A stretch of 64,000 bases of DNA from Colwellia sp. Arc7-635 (GCF_003971255.1 NZ_CP034660.1:496001-560000); one strand, 5' to 3'; shown: positions 30,780 through 42,073, counted from the first letter of the stretch. The notes: generated by a model not told the origin, from the letters alone. Numbers and translations are program-made.

Positions 30780-32176
30780 TCTAATTCTTTCAACTTTCTG
30801 GTTAAGGTATTTCTTCCCCAACCTAAACGTTTCGCGGCTTCTTGCTTATGTCCTTGGGTATGCTTTAAAGCGCTATTGAGTAGTACCTTTTCAAATTCAG
30901 GTAATGCCTGTTCAATGATATTACTTTTCCCTAAAGATAGTTCATTGTCGACCCACTTTTTTAAACTCTCTTGCCAGCTGTTTTGTGAGCTATTTGCGGT
31001 AGTTATTGGTCTGTCAGTAAGTTCGCTTGGTAAATCAGAGACTAAAATCTCTTTACCACTGGCCATTACGGTAAGAAATCGGCAAATATTCTCTAGCTGT
31101 CTAACGTTGCCAGGCCATTGGCATTGTTCCAAATAGGCAAGTGTTGATTTATGTAATGTTTTAATTTCAACGGCTAATTCTTTTGCTGCCTGCTTTAAGA
31201 AGTGTTGTGCTAATTGACTAATATCTTCCTTTCTTTCACTCAAACTAGGTAGTTGGATCCTAATAACATTTAAACGATGGAATAAATCTTCTCGAAAATC
31301 ACCACTGGAAACTCGTTCTTCTAAGTTTTGATGCGTTGCTGCTATGATCCGTACGTCAACTTGTATCGGAGAATGGCCACCCACACGATAAAACTGGCCA
31401 TCAGCAAGCACTCTTAGCAACCTAGTTTGAATATCTAAAGGCATATCGCCTATTTCATCTAAGAACAGTGTACCTTGATGCGCTTGTTCAAAGCGTCCTT
31501 GGCGAACGGCATTAGCCCCAGTAAATGCACCTTTTTCATGGCCAAAAAGCTCAGACTCGATTAAGTCCTTTGGAATTGCTGCCATATTGAGGGGGATAAA
31601 GGGAGCTGAGGCACGTGGGCTATGCATATGTAGTGCATGAGCGACTAATTCTTTGCCTGTTCCGGATTCGCCGTTAATTAATACACTGATGCTAGAGCGA
31701 GATAGTCGGCCAATAGCTCTGAAAACTTCTTGCATAGATGGTGCTGCACCGATAATACCGACGTTGTCTACAGTAGGTACATTAAGTTGTTTTTTCGATT
31801 TTAATTCTTGAGCATGTGTGAGCGCTCTGTTGGCTAAGGTAACGGCGTCATCTATATCAAAAGGTTTTGGCAGATATTCAAATGCGCCACCTTGATAGGC
31901 GTTTACTGCACTATCTAAGTCTGAGTGTGCCGTCATGATAATGACGGGTATATGAGCAAATTGCTCATTAATTTTACCTAATAATGTCATGCCATCCATA
32001 TTAGGCATGCGTATATCAGAAATGATGATTTCTGGTTGGTTATGCTCTAAAGCGATAAGCAAATCTTCGGGATCATGAAATGTCCCAACACTTAAATTAG
32101 CATTTGATAAGGCTTTTTCGAGTACCCATCTAATTGAACTATCATCGTCCACTATCCATACTTGTTCGGTGATCAT
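30767..32176 (-). CDS. glnG: Nitrogen regulation response regulator NtrC
   Basis: 469 residues. Receiver domain (1-120) with acidic pocket VDDDS and phosphorylation Asp54 in IISDIRMPNMDG. The sigma-54 AAA+ domain follows: GESGTGKELVAHALH (Walker A), GAFTGANAVRQGRFEQA (GAFTGA loop contacting sigma-54), TLFLDEIGDMP (Walker B) and NVRQLENICR. The C-terminal Fis-type HTH is KQEAAKRLGWGRNTLTRKL. Activates glnA and nitrogen-scavenging genes. Overlaps ntrB by four bases (ATGA), so the two are translationally coupled. Confidence 0.97.
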   Translation of the reverse strand: MITEQVWIVDDDSSIRWVLEKALSNANLSVGTFHDPEDLLIALEHNQPEIIISDIRMPNMDGMTLLGKINEQFAHIPVIIMTAHSDLDSAVNAYQGGAFEYLPKPFDIDDAVTLANRALTHAQELKSKKQLNVPTVDNVGIIGAAPSMQEVFRAIGRLSRSSISVLINGESGTGKELVAHALHMHSPRASAPFIPLNMAAIPKDLIESELFGHEKGAFTGANAVRQGRFEQAHQGTLFLDEIGDMPLDIQTRLLRVLADGQFYRVGGHSPIQVDVRIIAATHQNLEERVSSGDFREDLFHRLNVIRIQLPSLSERKEDISQLAQHFLKQAAKELAVEIKTLHKSTLAYLEQCQWPGNVRQLENICRFLTVMASGKEILVSDLPSELTDRPITTANSSQNSWQESLKKWVDNELSLGKSNIIEQALPEFEKVLLNSALKHTQGHKQEAAKRLGWGRNTLTRKLKELEMPD

Positions 32177-33261
32177 TGGCTTCTCTCGTTATCAAAAGGT
32201 AATAAAATAGTAAACTCTGTATGCCCTGGTCGACTTATACAGGATAGTTTTCCGTTATGTTGATGAATTATAGTTTGGCAGATAGATAGGCCAAGACCGG
32301 TACCTGAAGCTCTACCTGATACCATAGGATAAAATAATGTACTCTGAATATGTTCAGGAATGCCGGGACCGTTATCAATGATACTAATTTGGGCACATAG
32401 CTTAATACGTTTGCCATTAATAGTTTTGTTGCTAGCTGCTCTGGTTCTTAGTGTAATCTTACTTTCGCCATCTAATGCTTGAATCGCATTGTTGATAATA
32501 TTGAGAATAGTTTGCTGTAATTTATCTTGATCAAAGGTTAATTCAGGGATTGACGGGTCATAGTCACGCGCTAAAGTGATATTTTTTGGATTATCAAACT
32601 GTGTTAATTGAAATACCTTTTCGATGATGGCGTGAATATTTTGTAACTTCATGACAGGTAAATGATTAGGACCTAACAGTCGATCAACCAAATTGGTTAA
32701 TCGGTCAGCCTGTTCTATGATCATCGCCGTATATTCTTTTTGCTCAACGTTTAGTTCTAAATCTAATAGTTGGGCAGCTCCGCGCAGCCCACCTAAAGGA
32801 TTTTTAATTTCGTGGGCTAGACCACGAATAAGATCTCTTGCTGACTCCCATTGTTGCTGTTGAAATGCTTCGGTACTTATCTGCTTTTGCTGATCAATTT
32901 GTTTAAACTCTAATAAAATGTGAGGATTCTGTTCGAGAGTGACTGAAGAGGCGGTGATTTCAACAGTGATTTGTCGATGGTCAAAAAATTCAATAATAAC
33001 ATCACTATCGCTAAACTCTTGACCTGTTGTAAGTAGCTGCTGTAAGCGATCATTATTAATGGGAGTATTGTAAAAAACTTGATCGATAGGAAGGTGGTAG
33101 AGCTTACTTAAGCTTTTTCCTAATAATGCTTCAGCTGCAGGATTAACATAACAGATGGCTAGTTTATGATCTAACACGACGATAGCGGTTACCATTTGAT
33201 TTGGTAAAGCTTGTTGATAGTGTAATTTTATTTTTTTTAAATTTGCCACGTTATTAAACAT
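32173..33261 (-). CDS. glnL: Nitrogen regulation sensor kinase NtrB
   Basis: 362 residues from ATG 33261 (MFNNVANLKK), preceded by AAGGAAAAG; the in-frame GTG at 33276 lies inside an NtrC-site-like sequence and is rejected. PAS domain (about 20-125), H-box GLAHEIKNPLGGLRGAAQLL with the phosphorylated His, N-box LQQTILNIINNAIQAL, and G-boxes IIDNGPGIP and GTGLGLSICQTI. A cytoplasmic histidine kinase that phosphorylates NtrC in nitrogen limitation, controlled by PII. Confidence 0.96.
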   Translation of the reverse strand: MFNNVANLKKIKLHYQQALPNQMVTAIVVLDHKLAICYVNPAAEALLGKSLSKLYHLPIDQVFYNTPINNDRLQQLLTTGQEFSDSDVIIEFFDHRQITVEITASSVTLEQNPHILLEFKQIDQQKQISTEAFQQQQWESARDLIRGLAHEIKNPLGGLRGAAQLLDLELNVEQKEYTAMIIEQADRLTNLVDRLLGPNHLPVMKLQNIHAIIEKVFQLTQFDNPKNITLARDYDPSIPELTFDQDKLQQTILNIINNAIQALDGESKITLRTRAASNKTINGKRIKLCAQISIIDNGPGIPEHIQSTLFYPMVSGRASGTGLGLSICQTIIHQHNGKLSCISRPGHTEFTILLPFDNERSQ

Positions 33262-33271
33262 TACTTTTCCT

Positions 33272-33288
33272 TGCACTAAAATGGTGCG
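33272..33288. promoter_or_regulatory. NtrC binding site before ntrB
   Basis: TGCACTAAAATGGTGCG matches the E. coli NtrC site TGCACTAAAATGGTGCA at 16 of 17 bases. It lies 11 bases before the ntrB ATG, over the leader and ribosome site, a position suited to autorepression. Extra half-sites (TGGTGCA at 33313, TGCAC at 33323) lie just upstream. Confidence 0.82.
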
Positions 33289-33337
33289 TTAAGTAACGAG
33301 TGTAATTAAATATGGTGCAATATGCACTGAAATCCCG

Positions 33338-33865
33338 TTAATTTACCTTGTTAACAGAAGCTCGATGCATATAAAACGTTACAGGAGAAGATGTTGCAAT
33401 AACCTTGCCTTTATCATCAAAAAGACTCATTTTTATTTGATGCTCACCACGATCAACATTTCGCAATGCAAACATCGAGTGTGTTTGTGGCTTTGCGTAA
33501 GGCTTGTCATCGAGATACAACTGAATTCGCAGGCCGCGTTTAAATATGGGTTTTATACGACCTGAAACATAAACTGAGCCGTTATTATCTCTCACCGTCG
33601 CTTGATTTGCTGGTTGAATTATTTCTACTTGATAATGATTGTCTATGACTTTGGGTTTTATATCTAAAATTGAAGTGTCTATGGAGGACTTTATAGTACT
33701 AGCTTCTTTCACGTCGATTTCTTCTGCACCTGGCTTAGCACTATCTGAAAAAACGAGTACACCTTGTTCATTGCGCCAAACATAGACTTTTGCCGATGTT
33801 GCGAACACTGAATAAGCTTGCGTGAGCAATACAAAAATAATACAAAAACGTGCAATGTAAATCAA
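33338..33865 (-). CDS. DUF4124-domain exported protein
   Basis: 175 residues with signal peptide (CIIFVLLTQAYSVFATSA). The N-terminal DUF4124 module is KVYVWRNEQGVLVFSDSAKP, a short beta motif found in many exported proteobacterial proteins. An Ig-like or carbohydrate-binding-like beta domain follows (VEIIQPANQATVRDNNGSVY, LRIQLYLDDKPY, RGEHQIKMSLFDDKGKVI). No catalytic residues are apparent. It sits between glnA and ntrBC, all on minus, an arrangement common in Alteromonadales. Function unknown; not obviously nitrogen-related. Confidence 0.85.
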   Translation of the reverse strand: MIYIARFCIIFVLLTQAYSVFATSAKVYVWRNEQGVLVFSDSAKPGAEEIDVKEASTIKSSIDTSILDIKPKVIDNHYQVEIIQPANQATVRDNNGSVYVSGRIKPIFKRGLRIQLYLDDKPYAKPQTHSMFALRNVDRGEHQIKMSLFDDKGKVIATSSPVTFYMHRASVNKVN

Positions 33866-33927
33866 AAATAGTATCCCTGTTCCATAGGTCGCTTCTTAAT
33901 CTATCCAAATAACAGTAAATGTGCCAC

Positions 33928-33955
33928 AAAAAAAGCTCACCGAAGTGAGCTTTTT
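33928..33955 (-). terminator. Intrinsic terminator after glnA
   Basis: Minus strand AAAAAGCTCAC-TTCG-GTGAGCTTTTT with a further T-run: 11-bp stem with a UUCG tetraloop, 22 bases after the glnA stop. Confidence 0.93.
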
Positions 33956-33977
33956 AATAGCACTTTAACTGAAATGG

Positions 33978-35384
33978 CTACACGCTGTAGTACATATCAA
34001 ATTCAACTGGGTGAGTTGTTGAGTTTAATAACTCAACTTCTGCACGTTTAATGTTGATGTAAGCGTCGATCATGTCTTTATCCATAACGCCACCTTCAAG
34101 AAGGAAGCCCATGTCATTTTCTAAAGCATCTAGTGCTTCTGTTAATGATGATGCTACTTGTGGAATCGCTGCCGCTTCTTCTGCTGGTAGATCATATAAA
34201 TCTTTATCCATAGCATCGCCAGGATGAATTTTGTTTTTGATACCGTCAAGGCCAGCCATTAACATTGCTGAGAAACCTAAGTAAGGGTTCATTGTAGGAT
34301 CAGGGAAACGTACTTCAATACGCATTGCTTTTGGTGATGGTACAATTGGAATACGAATTGACGCTGAACGGTTACGTGCAGAATACGCTAGCATTACAGG
34401 TGCTTCGAAACCAGGTACAAGACGCTTGTACGAGTTTGTTGAGGCATTAGTAAAGGCATTTAATGCTTTGGCATGTTTGATGATACCACCAACATAATAA
34501 AGCGCCATTTCTGATAATCCGCCGTACTTGTCACCAGAGAATAAGTTCACACCATCTTTAGCTAAAGATTGGTGAACATGCATACCTGTACCGTTATCAC
34601 CAACTAATGGCTTAGGCATGAAAGTTGCTGTTTTTCCGTATGCGTGAGCAACGTTATGAACAACATATTTGTATATTTGAACTTCATCTGCTTTTAATAC
34701 CATAGTATTAAAACGACAGGCGATTTCGTTTTGACCAGCGGTAGCTACTTCATGATGATGTGCTTCAACAACTAAGCCCATTTCTTCCATCACTAAACAC
34801 ATAGCAGAACGTAAATCTTGTGATGAATCGACTGGTGATGTAGGGAAATAACCGCCTTTTACACCAGGACGATGTCCCATATTGCCTTCTTCGTATTCAG
34901 TACCTGAATTCCATGCGGCTTCTTTATCATCTATTTTATAGAATGAACCGCTCATGTCGGTATGAAAACGGACATCATCAAAAACGAAAAATTCTGGCTC
35001 AGGACCAATTAAAACAGTATCTGCAATGCCGGTGCTACGCATGTAATCTTCAGCACGTTTTGCTACTGAACGAGGATCGCGGCTATAACCTTGCATAGTT
35101 GAAGGCTCAAGAATGTCACAACGAACATTCAATGTAACGGCTTCAGTAAATGGGTCAAGTACTGCAGACTCAGCAATAGGCATCATCACCATGTCTGATT
35201 CATTAATGCCTTTCCAGCCCTGAATAGAAGAACCGTCAAACATTTTACCTTCTTCAAAAAAATCTTCTGTCACTTGATGATGAGGAATTGAAACGTGTTG
35301 CTCTTTACCCTTCGAATCAGTAAATCGTAAGTCAATAAACTTGACGTCATGCTCTTTAATTAAATCTAAAACTGCGTTTGACAT
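33978..35384 (-). CDS. glnA: Glutamine synthetase type I
   Basis: 468 residues, as in E. coli. ATP-dependent synthesis of glutamine from glutamate and ammonia by a dodecamer. Beta-grasp part [17 protein letters not shown]; catalytic [73 protein letters not shown] carries the adenylylation Tyr, so GlnE control is expected. Upstream are a sigma-54 promoter and two NtrC sites, giving nitrogen-limited induction. Confidence 0.98.
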   Translation of the reverse strand: MSNAVLDLIKEHDVKFIDLRFTDSKGKEQHVSIPHHQVTEDFFEEGKMFDGSSIQGWKGINESDMVMMPIAESAVLDPFTEAVTLNVRCDILEPSTMQGYSRDPRSVAKRAEDYMRSTGIADTVLIGPEPEFFVFDDVRFHTDMSGSFYKIDDKEAAWNSGTEYEEGNMGHRPGVKGGYFPTSPVDSSQDLRSAMCLVMEEMGLVVEAHHHEVATAGQNEIACRFNTMVLKADEVQIYKYVVHNVAHAYGKTATFMPKPLVGDNGTGMHVHQSLAKDGVNLFSGDKYGGLSEMALYYVGGIIKHAKALNAFTNASTNSYKRLVPGFEAPVMLAYSARNRSASIRIPIVPSPKAMRIEVRFPDPTMNPYLGFSAMLMAGLDGIKNKIHPGDAMDKDLYDLPAEEAAAIPQVASSLTEALDALENDMGFLLEGGVMDKDMIDAYINIKRAEVELLNSTTHPVEFDMYYSV

Positions 35385-35469
35385 TGAAAATCTCCGGTGT
35401 AGTTATTCTTTAAGTTTCAAAAAAAAGTTCTATAAGTTCAAAAAATTAATTTTGTTTGTCTGTGCTTAA

Positions 35470-35484
35470 GCGAATACTGTGCCA
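35470..35484 (-). promoter_or_regulatory. Sigma-54 promoter of glnA
   Basis: Minus strand TGGCAC-AGTAT-TCGC: perfect -24 element, five-base spacer and a -12 element one base off TTGC. About 86 bases before the glnA ATG. Confidence 0.75.
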
Positions 35485-35535
35485 AAGCTAAAGCCACTGA
35501 AATATATAGCTTTAATATTTTTTTGTACCCTTTTG

Positions 35536-35574
35536 TGCACCATTGTTGTGCGTCAATTGCGGTATTGTGGTGCA
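35536..35574. promoter_or_regulatory. Two NtrC binding sites (glnA enhancer)
   Basis: TGCACCATTGTTGTGCG (35536-35552) and TGCGGTATTGTGGTGCA (35558-35574) each fit the NtrC palindrome GCAC-N7-GTGC, the second with one weak arm. They are 22 bases centre to centre, two helical turns, and lie upstream of the sigma-54 promoter as in E. coli glnAp2. Confidence 0.75.
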
Positions 35575-35640
35575 CATGCTCTTATTTGGTCACTAGCAGT
35601 ATACCAACTGATAATTTATTTGTTGGTTAATTTCTGGTTT

Positions 35641-35680
35641 TGGTGTATTTATCATCACTCATCCTGTATAATCCGCGCCC
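35641..35680 (+). promoter_or_regulatory. Candidate typA promoter -10
   Basis: TATAAT at 35667-35672, directly preceded by TG and followed by the G/C-rich CCGCGCCC. No good -35 element is seen 16-18 bases upstream. It sits about 75 bases before the typA start. Confidence 0.4.
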
Positions 35681-35748
35681 AATTATAGCCCTATTTCGTT
35701 CATCTGCTTATAAGTAGCGATAAACGATAGTAACAGCGAGTAACGCCT

Positions 35749-37566
35749 GTGTTAGATAAATTAAGAAATGTGGCAATTATTGCTCACGTTGACCACGGAA
35801 AAACCACTTTAGTTGATAAATTGTTAGAACAGTCAGGTACGCTAGACGCCCGTGGCGGTCTAGAAGAACGTACGATGGATTCGAATGATATCGAAAAAGA
35901 ACGTGGTATCACAATCTTAGCTAAAAACACGGCTATTAACTGGAACGGCTACCGTGTAAACATCGTAGATACTCCTGGCCATGCTGATTTTGGTGGTGAA
36001 GTTGAGCGTGTAATGTCAATGGTAGATTCAGTTCTACTTATTGTTGATGCACAAGAAGGCCCAATGCCACAAACGCGTTTCGTAACGAAAAAAGCGTTTG
36101 CTCAAGGTTTAAAGCCAATCGTTGTTATTAACAAAGTTGATAAGCCTGGCTCTCGCCCTGATTGGGTTATGGACCAAGTTTTTGAATTGTTTGATAACTT
36201 AGGTGCTACTGATGAACAACTTGACTTTAAAGTAGTTTACGCTTCAGCAATCAATGGTTGGGCTACGCTTGAAGAAGGCGAAACTGGCACAGACATGACG
36301 CCTTTATTCGATACTATTCTTAAAGAAGTACCTGCACCTGTAGCAGATCCAGATGCACCTTTCCAAATGCAAATCTCTCAACTTGATTACAGCTCATACT
36401 TAGGTGTTATCGGTGTTGGTCGTATTACGCGTGGTTCTGTTAAGCCAAACCAACAAGTAACTATCCAACTAGCAAACGGCGGCGTACACAATGCTAAAGT
36501 AGGTAAAGTTTTTGGTTACTTAGGTCTTGAACGTCATGATATTGAAGAAGGTTTTGCAGGCGATATCATTGCAATTACTGGTTTAGGTGAGTTAAAAATA
36601 TCTGATACAGTTTGTTGTCCTACTGATGTTGTCGGTTTACCGGCATTATCTGTTGATGAACCAACAATCAACATGACTTTCCAAGTAAACACTTCACCAT
36701 TTTGTGGTAAAGAAGGTAAGTATGTTACTTCACGTAACATCAAAGACCGTTTGGACAAAGAGTTAATTCATAACGTTGCTTTACGTGTTGAACAATTAGA
36801 AGATGCTGATAAATTTAAAGTATCAGGCCGTGGTGAACTTCACTTAGGTATCTTGATTGAAAACATGCGTCGTGAAGGTTTTGAGCTAGCTGTATCACGT
36901 CCAGAAGTTATCATTCGTGAAGTAAATGGTGAATTACAAGAACCTTACGAAACAGTAACCATTGATGTTGAAGAACAGCATCAAGGACCTATTATGGAAA
37001 AAATGGGTGTTCGTAAAGCTGAACTAACTGATATGGCACCTGATGGTACTGGTCGTATCCGTATGGATTTCATTATGCCAAGCCGTGGCTTGATTGGTTT
37101 CCAAACTGAATTCATGACATTAACGTCTGGTTCTGGTTTGATTTACCATACATTTTTTGAATACGGACCTCACAAGGGTGGCGAAATCGGCCAACGTAAA
37201 AATGGTGTAATGATCGGTAACGCAACAGGTAAAGCATTAACTAACGCAATCTTTAACTTACAATCTCGCGGTCGTATGTTAATTGGTCACGGTGTTGATA
37301 TTTATGAAGGTCAAGTTATTGGTATTCATAGCCGTGATAACGATTTAACGGTAAATGCTCTTAAAGGTAAGCAGTTAACAAACGTTCGTTCATCAGGTAC
37401 TGATGAAGCGCAAACATTAACGCCGCCTATCATTATGTCACTTGAACAAGCATTAGAGTTTATTGATAACGATGAGCTAGTTGAAGTAACACCTGAAAGT
37501 ATTCGTATACGTAAAAAATTCTTGAAAGAGAATGATCGTAAACGTGAAGGTCGCTCTCCTAAGTAA
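35749..37566 (+). CDS. typA: Translational GTPase TypA/BipA
   Basis: 605 residues from GTG ([20 protein letters not shown]), aligned with the E. coli start. G motifs: [15 protein letters not shown] (P-loop), [12 protein letters not shown] (switch I), [17 protein letters not shown] (G3), [11 protein letters not shown] (G4). Domains II and III (EF-Tu/EF-G-like) and the TypA-specific C-terminal region ([36 protein letters not shown]) follow. It binds 70S ribosomes and aids assembly and growth in cold or stress. A strong terminator follows. Confidence 0.97.
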   Translation: MLDKLRNVAIIAHVDHGKTTLVDKLLEQSGTLDARGGLEERTMDSNDIEKERGITILAKNTAINWNGYRVNIVDTPGHADFGGEVERVMSMVDSVLLIVDAQEGPMPQTRFVTKKAFAQGLKPIVVINKVDKPGSRPDWVMDQVFELFDNLGATDEQLDFKVVYASAINGWATLEEGETGTDMTPLFDTILKEVPAPVADPDAPFQMQISQLDYSSYLGVIGVGRITRGSVKPNQQVTIQLANGGVHNAKVGKVFGYLGLERHDIEEGFAGDIIAITGLGELKISDTVCCPTDVVGLPALSVDEPTINMTFQVNTSPFCGKEGKYVTSRNIKDRLDKELIHNVALRVEQLEDADKFKVSGRGELHLGILIENMRREGFELAVSRPEVIIREVNGELQEPYETVTIDVEEQHQGPIMEKMGVRKAELTDMAPDGTGRIRMDFIMPSRGLIGFQTEFMTLTSGSGLIYHTFFEYGPHKGGEIGQRKNGVMIGNATGKALTNAIFNLQSRGRMLIGHGVDIYEGQVIGIHSRDNDLTVNALKGKQLTNVRSSGTDEAQTLTPPIIMSLEQALEFIDNDELVEVTPESIRIRKKFLKENDRKREGRSPK

Positions 37567-37586
37567 TTTAGTGAACTAGCGATAAT

Positions 37587-37620
37587 AAAAGCCATCTGAA
37601 GTGATTCAGATGGCTTTTTT
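37587..37620 (+). terminator. Intrinsic terminator after typA
   Basis: AAAAGCCATCTGAA and TTCAGATGGCTTTT, 14-bp perfect stem with GTGA loop and a T-run. Confidence 0.93.
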
Positions 37621-38150
37621 GTTAATAAGCTTAAAGTTTTCATAATGAAATAAAAGGAGGATTAAATGAGTTTGCCTACTAAAAGTTAGGCTGTCTTATT
37701 ACGACTGCTTTTATTTACTGCTCAGCAGTACTGATTTAAATAATCTAATACTGCGCACTCTCACCTTGAACTTCCATTTAAGCCTTAACTCAAGCCCTAA
37801 TCGCCAGACAATATATGGCCGCAACAGCTCCGTCGTTATATCTCAGTAATTATTGGGCAAAAGTATTGTTTTGATTTCTTTCCTATAGCTGAAAAATTGA
37901 CATGATTAGGGTATATAAAAAGGTAGAGAAGATGTTATTAATGTAAGACATGTCTTAAATAAAACTAAGTCACCTGAGCTTATTTTAATTTTATACATCT
38001 ATAGCCGATGTAAAACAATGGTTTATCTGTAGATGTGCATCAAGGTATTTACATCTTGAAAAAATATTCTCTATTTATCTTCCTGTATCTTTTAGAAAAT
38101 ATATTAACTGCTATATTTAAGTTCTACAGGCTGATAATGGTTTGAACACT
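37621..38150. other. Intergenic region, no gene seen
   Basis: About 530 bases, AT-rich. No convincing ORF. A 14-base perfect palindrome TAAGACATGTCTTA lies at 37944-37957 and could be a regulator site. The rest shows no structure I can name. Confidence 0.45.
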
Positions 38151-38165
38151 AGGAGGGTGATAATC

Positions 38166-38348
38166 ATGGAACGGAATAAGCTGATAAGACTAAATTGCCT
38201 ATTTGAGAAAGCTGTTGCCAATAATGACAAGTTCTTAGAGGAGCGTGAGCTCTTTGAGTTATATAATGAATTTATTAATGATGGCCGTGATCACATTAAA
38301 AATAAGATGCTCGTATTTCCGGCAGGAAAAACTCGTACTGCTAGCTGA
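38166..38348 (+). CDS. Small hypothetical protein (60 aa)
   Basis: A strong AGGAGG at 38151-38156 points to ATG 38166 rather than the in-frame ATG at 38142. The 60-residue product (MERNKLIRLNCLFEKAVANN and on) is charged and probably helical, with LEERELFELYNEFINDGRDH as an amphipathic core. It resembles short cytosolic regulators or adaptors in composition, but no family is recognised. A second small frame with its own ribosome site follows 42 bases later and may be in the same transcript. Confidence 0.62.
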   Translation: MERNKLIRLNCLFEKAVANNDKFLEERELFELYNEFINDGRDHIKNKMLVFPAGKTRTAS

Positions 38349-38389
38349 GTAATTAATAACAATAAAACAAAGAAAAAGGAAATTTCTGA

Positions 38390-38515
38390 ATGTCACCAGA
38401 GCAACTTAAAACCCTACAGTAGTTAAGTGAATTGTTTGCAGCAGGCTCTGCGAAACCAGAGCATGTCAGGCAATTGTCGACACTATTAAGCCAAATTAAT
38501 CACTTAGCAAAATAG
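38390..38515 (+). pseudogene. Small ORF interrupted by an in-frame amber codon
   Basis: AAAAAGGAAATTTCTGA precedes ATG 38390. The frame reads MSPEQLKTLQ, then TAG at 38420-38422, then LSELFAAGSAKPEHVRQLST and on to a stop at 38513, 41 codons in all. The part after the stop is coherent amphipathic helix sequence in the same frame, so this looks like a 41-residue gene with a recent CAG-to-TAG change, or a sequencing error. It follows the 60-residue ORF. Confidence 0.45.
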
Positions 38516-38875
38516 CTAAGTATAGATAATGAAATTTGGCTAATCGGTATTTTTCTTATCCATTTAATAGCTCATAACCGTTCATTTTAACCATTAAAAA
38601 TGAAGCGCATATTATTAGTCTGATGCTTTTTTGATAGCATCAACGCAGTATTTTCGTGGGCTGAAAAGAGTTCATCTTTGGCGTTACTGCTTTCAATAAT
38701 GAAATAATCCTATTCTCAATCAACAGTATATAACTACTATTTCTCTGTTTATCTTAATCTGCGGCTTGAAGTAAGCGAGTATAAGTATTTGAAAGCTAAA
38801 ATTATTGAGATTATCACTACCGTTCTTTTATACATTGCCTTAAGATAAATGTAATGACTCTTATTAGTAATTTAT
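38516..38875. other. Intergenic region, no gene seen
   Basis: About 360 AT-rich bases before yihY. A short TGATGC/GCATCA hairpin occurs near 38621-38642. Nothing else recognised. Confidence 0.4.
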
Positions 38876-39754
38876 ATGCATCCCAAATTAGAAGAAATAA
38901 AACAACATCATTATGTTGAATCTGCTCTCGATTTTTTACTCTTATTTTTTAATAATTATAAAGCAGAGCGTATTCATGTCACTGCCGGTTATTTATCCTA
39001 TGTAACCTTGATGTCTTTAGTGCCATTGATGGTGGTGATGCTGTCAGTGATGACGGCTTTTCCTATTTTCTCTGAAATTCGAGAATTAATTGAGAATTTT
39101 GTCTATCAGAATTTTGTTCCTGCCTCTGGTGAGGTGGTGCAAGAGCATATTACGGGCTTTGTCAGCAATGCTTCTAAAATGTCAGCCGTGGCGATAACTG
39201 CACTGTTTATTTTTGCCATGTTACTGATTTCAGCGATTGATAAATGCTTAAATAAATTATGGCGTGTTGATGATAAACGTAGAATAATCACTTCATTTTC
39301 AATGTACTGGATGGTGTTAACACTCGGCCCCGTTTTGGTTGGTAGTAGTTTAGTTATGAGCTCATATATTCTTTCCTTGGTATCGATAGGCGACTATGAC
39401 TTATTAGGGGTTGCTAATCTATTTGTGCGAGCCTTGCCGATAATAGCGTCTATAGCCGCTTTTTTTATTCTCTATATGGTGGTGCCTAACAAAGTTGTTC
39501 CCGTTAAGTTTGCTCTTGCCGGGGCGACATTAGCTGCCATTTTATTTGAAATAGCGAAAAAATCTTTTGCTATCTATGTTACACAGCAGCTTTCTTATCA
39601 AGCTATTTATGGTGCGTTATCGAGTATTCCTATTTTGTTTTTATGGGTATATTTGAGTTGGCTTGTCGTGCTTGTTGGTGCTTTATTTACTGTGTCATTG
39701 GAAGACTTTGATGCGAAAAATAAATTAGCGTTGTCAAAAAATGACGAAGATTAA
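38876..39754 (+). CDS. yihY: YihY/BrkB-family inner-membrane protein
   Basis: 292 residues with six predicted membrane helices and the family-typical [20 protein letters not shown] near residue 40 and [19 protein letters not shown] near 125. The C-terminal helices include [20 protein letters not shown], the most conserved BrkB block. Once misannotated as RNase BN; the actual role is unclear, possibly transport or envelope. No strong ribosome site precedes ATG 38876. In E. coli yihY neighbours dtd and yiiD; here dtd and the yiiD-like gene lie just downstream, a conserved cluster. Confidence 0.9.
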   Translation: MHPKLEEIKQHHYVESALDFLLLFFNNYKAERIHVTAGYLSYVTLMSLVPLMVVMLSVMTAFPIFSEIRELIENFVYQNFVPASGEVVQEHITGFVSNASKMSAVAITALFIFAMLLISAIDKCLNKLWRVDDKRRIITSFSMYWMVLTLGPVLVGSSLVMSSYILSLVSIGDYDLLGVANLFVRALPIIASIAAFFILYMVVPNKVVPVKFALAGATLAAILFEIAKKSFAIYVTQQLSYQAIYGALSSIPILFLWVYLSWLVVLVGALFTVSLEDFDAKNKLALSKNDED

Positions 39755-39832
39755 ATTATAATTTAAAGTTTAAATTTACTGCTTGGCTATGAGCTGTCTT
39801 ACTGAGCAGTTAAGTTGAAAATATTCGCTTAA

Positions 39833-40814
<982 letters not shown>

Positions 40815-40818
<4 letters not shown>

Positions 40819-41252
40819 TCGCACTATTACAACGAGTATCTGAAGCAAGTGTTAGCGTTGACAATGCTATTGTGGGAGAAATTGAGCAGGGTTTGCTTGT
40901 ACTACTCGCTATTGAGCCTGGTGACACTGAAGTCAAAGCAAAACGCTTAGCTGAGCGTGTTGCAGGTTATCGAATATTTGAAGATGAAAACGGCAAAATG
41001 AACCTAAACGTCAAGCAAATATCAGGTGAAATACTGGTGGTGTCACAATTCACTTTAGCGGCTAACACCTCAAAAGGAATGCGCCCCAGTTTTACCAGTG
41101 CGGCTCCGGCTGAGATGAGTAAAACGCTCTATCAATACTTTTGCCAAGAATTACGTCAACTGGATTTCAAAGTACCAACTGGTGTATTTGGCGCAGATAT
41201 GCAAGTTAGGTTATTGAACGATGGCCCAGTAACAATTAATCTGCAAGGGTAA
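40815..41252 (+). CDS. dtd: D-aminoacyl-tRNA deacylase
   Basis: 145 residues, family length. It frees D-amino acids from mischarged tRNA. Conserved [16 protein letters not shown] start, [34 protein letters not shown] (catalytic SQFTL) and the cross-subunit Gly-cisPro motif NDGPVTI at the end. The ATG overlaps the pip stop (ATGA), so translation probably depended on pip being read through; the pip frameshift could lower dtd expression. Confidence 0.96.
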
Positions 41253-41299
41253 TATCTTTATATCATCAATGCTTCTTAAAGAGTTAACGTTACTGTTCG

Positions 41300-42073
41300 C
41301 TATTTATTTGCTTTCATATGATGACTAAAAAACTCTCGCCATCTAAGGTATTGCACCGGTGTCAAATAAGTTGTTTTTGAACGCTTTTTCAAGTTATCTA
41401 TCATCCAGTGTTTTGGCAGTAAATGTACAATGACATTGAGATAGCGGGGAATGTGAAAGTAAATAATGTGGTGAGTATTTTGTAGTTGCCTCAAAATGGT
41501 CAAGCAAAGATTAATTTCTTGATCGTCAAGGTCAGGCAAGTTAAGCGTTAAACAAGCATCGTCTTGTAAATTATCGATGAGTGCCGTTAACAAGGCTATT
41601 CTATTTTTAAAGCTATTGGCGTGGTGCTGGTAAACATCGCAAATAAGCCAATCAGCGGCTTCTGTTGATGAAAGCGCTGCTTGTTGCAACCAAGCTAGAG
41701 CTTCACTGTTTTTAATCTCTATTTGATGCTTTTTCGGGTTAAAATAGCGCTTGAAACAGTCGATAACATCTTGAGATAGCTCAATACTGGTAACACTAAT
41801 GTCAGCATGTAAAGCACTAAGAAATCGGCTCAGGTTACCACCGCCCAAACCTAGTTCAATAATATCGTTTGGTTTGAAAAATAATAAAGGTATTAAGGCT
41901 GCATAATGATGCGGTAGGGTTAATTTTTCAGGTCTGCGTAAATGCATAACACTTTGAATAACGTCGTCAAATGCTAACCAGCGATAATACTCATTTTCAC
42001 TAATGGTTATTTGGTCTGTTGTTTGACTAAGGTAGACTAGTCGACCTTGGTTAACATGTTGGACAAGTTTCAC
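41300..42073 (-). CDS. Spermidine-synthase-fold methyltransferase-like protein
   Basis: 257 residues. It has the Rossmann core of the spermidine synthase superfamily: IIELGLGGGNLSRFLSAL (motif I), VTSIELSQDVIDCFKRYF (acidic end of strand 2), NSEALAWL and ADWLICDVYQH. The catalytic Asp pair of true spermidine synthases is not obvious: the second site reads CDVYQH. It may be a SAM-binding relative without polyamine activity. On minus, convergent with dtd and divergent from the GNAT fusion. Function unknown beyond fold. Confidence 0.78.
   Translation of the reverse strand: MKLVQHVNQGRLVYLSQTTDQITISENEYYRWLAFDDVIQSVMHLRRPEKLTLPHHYAALIPLLFFKPNDIIELGLGGGNLSRFLSALHADISVTSIELSQDVIDCFKRYFNPKKHQIEIKNSEALAWLQQAALSSTEAADWLICDVYQHHANSFKNRIALLTALIDNLQDDACLTLNLPDLDDQEINLCLTILRQLQNTHHIIYFHIPRYLNVIVHLLPKHWMIDNLKKRSKTTYLTPVQYLRWREFFSHHMKANK

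Noticed and set aside
33274-33276. GTG start of ntrB at 33276
   Set aside because: It lies within the NtrC site; ATG 33261 has a good ribosome site.
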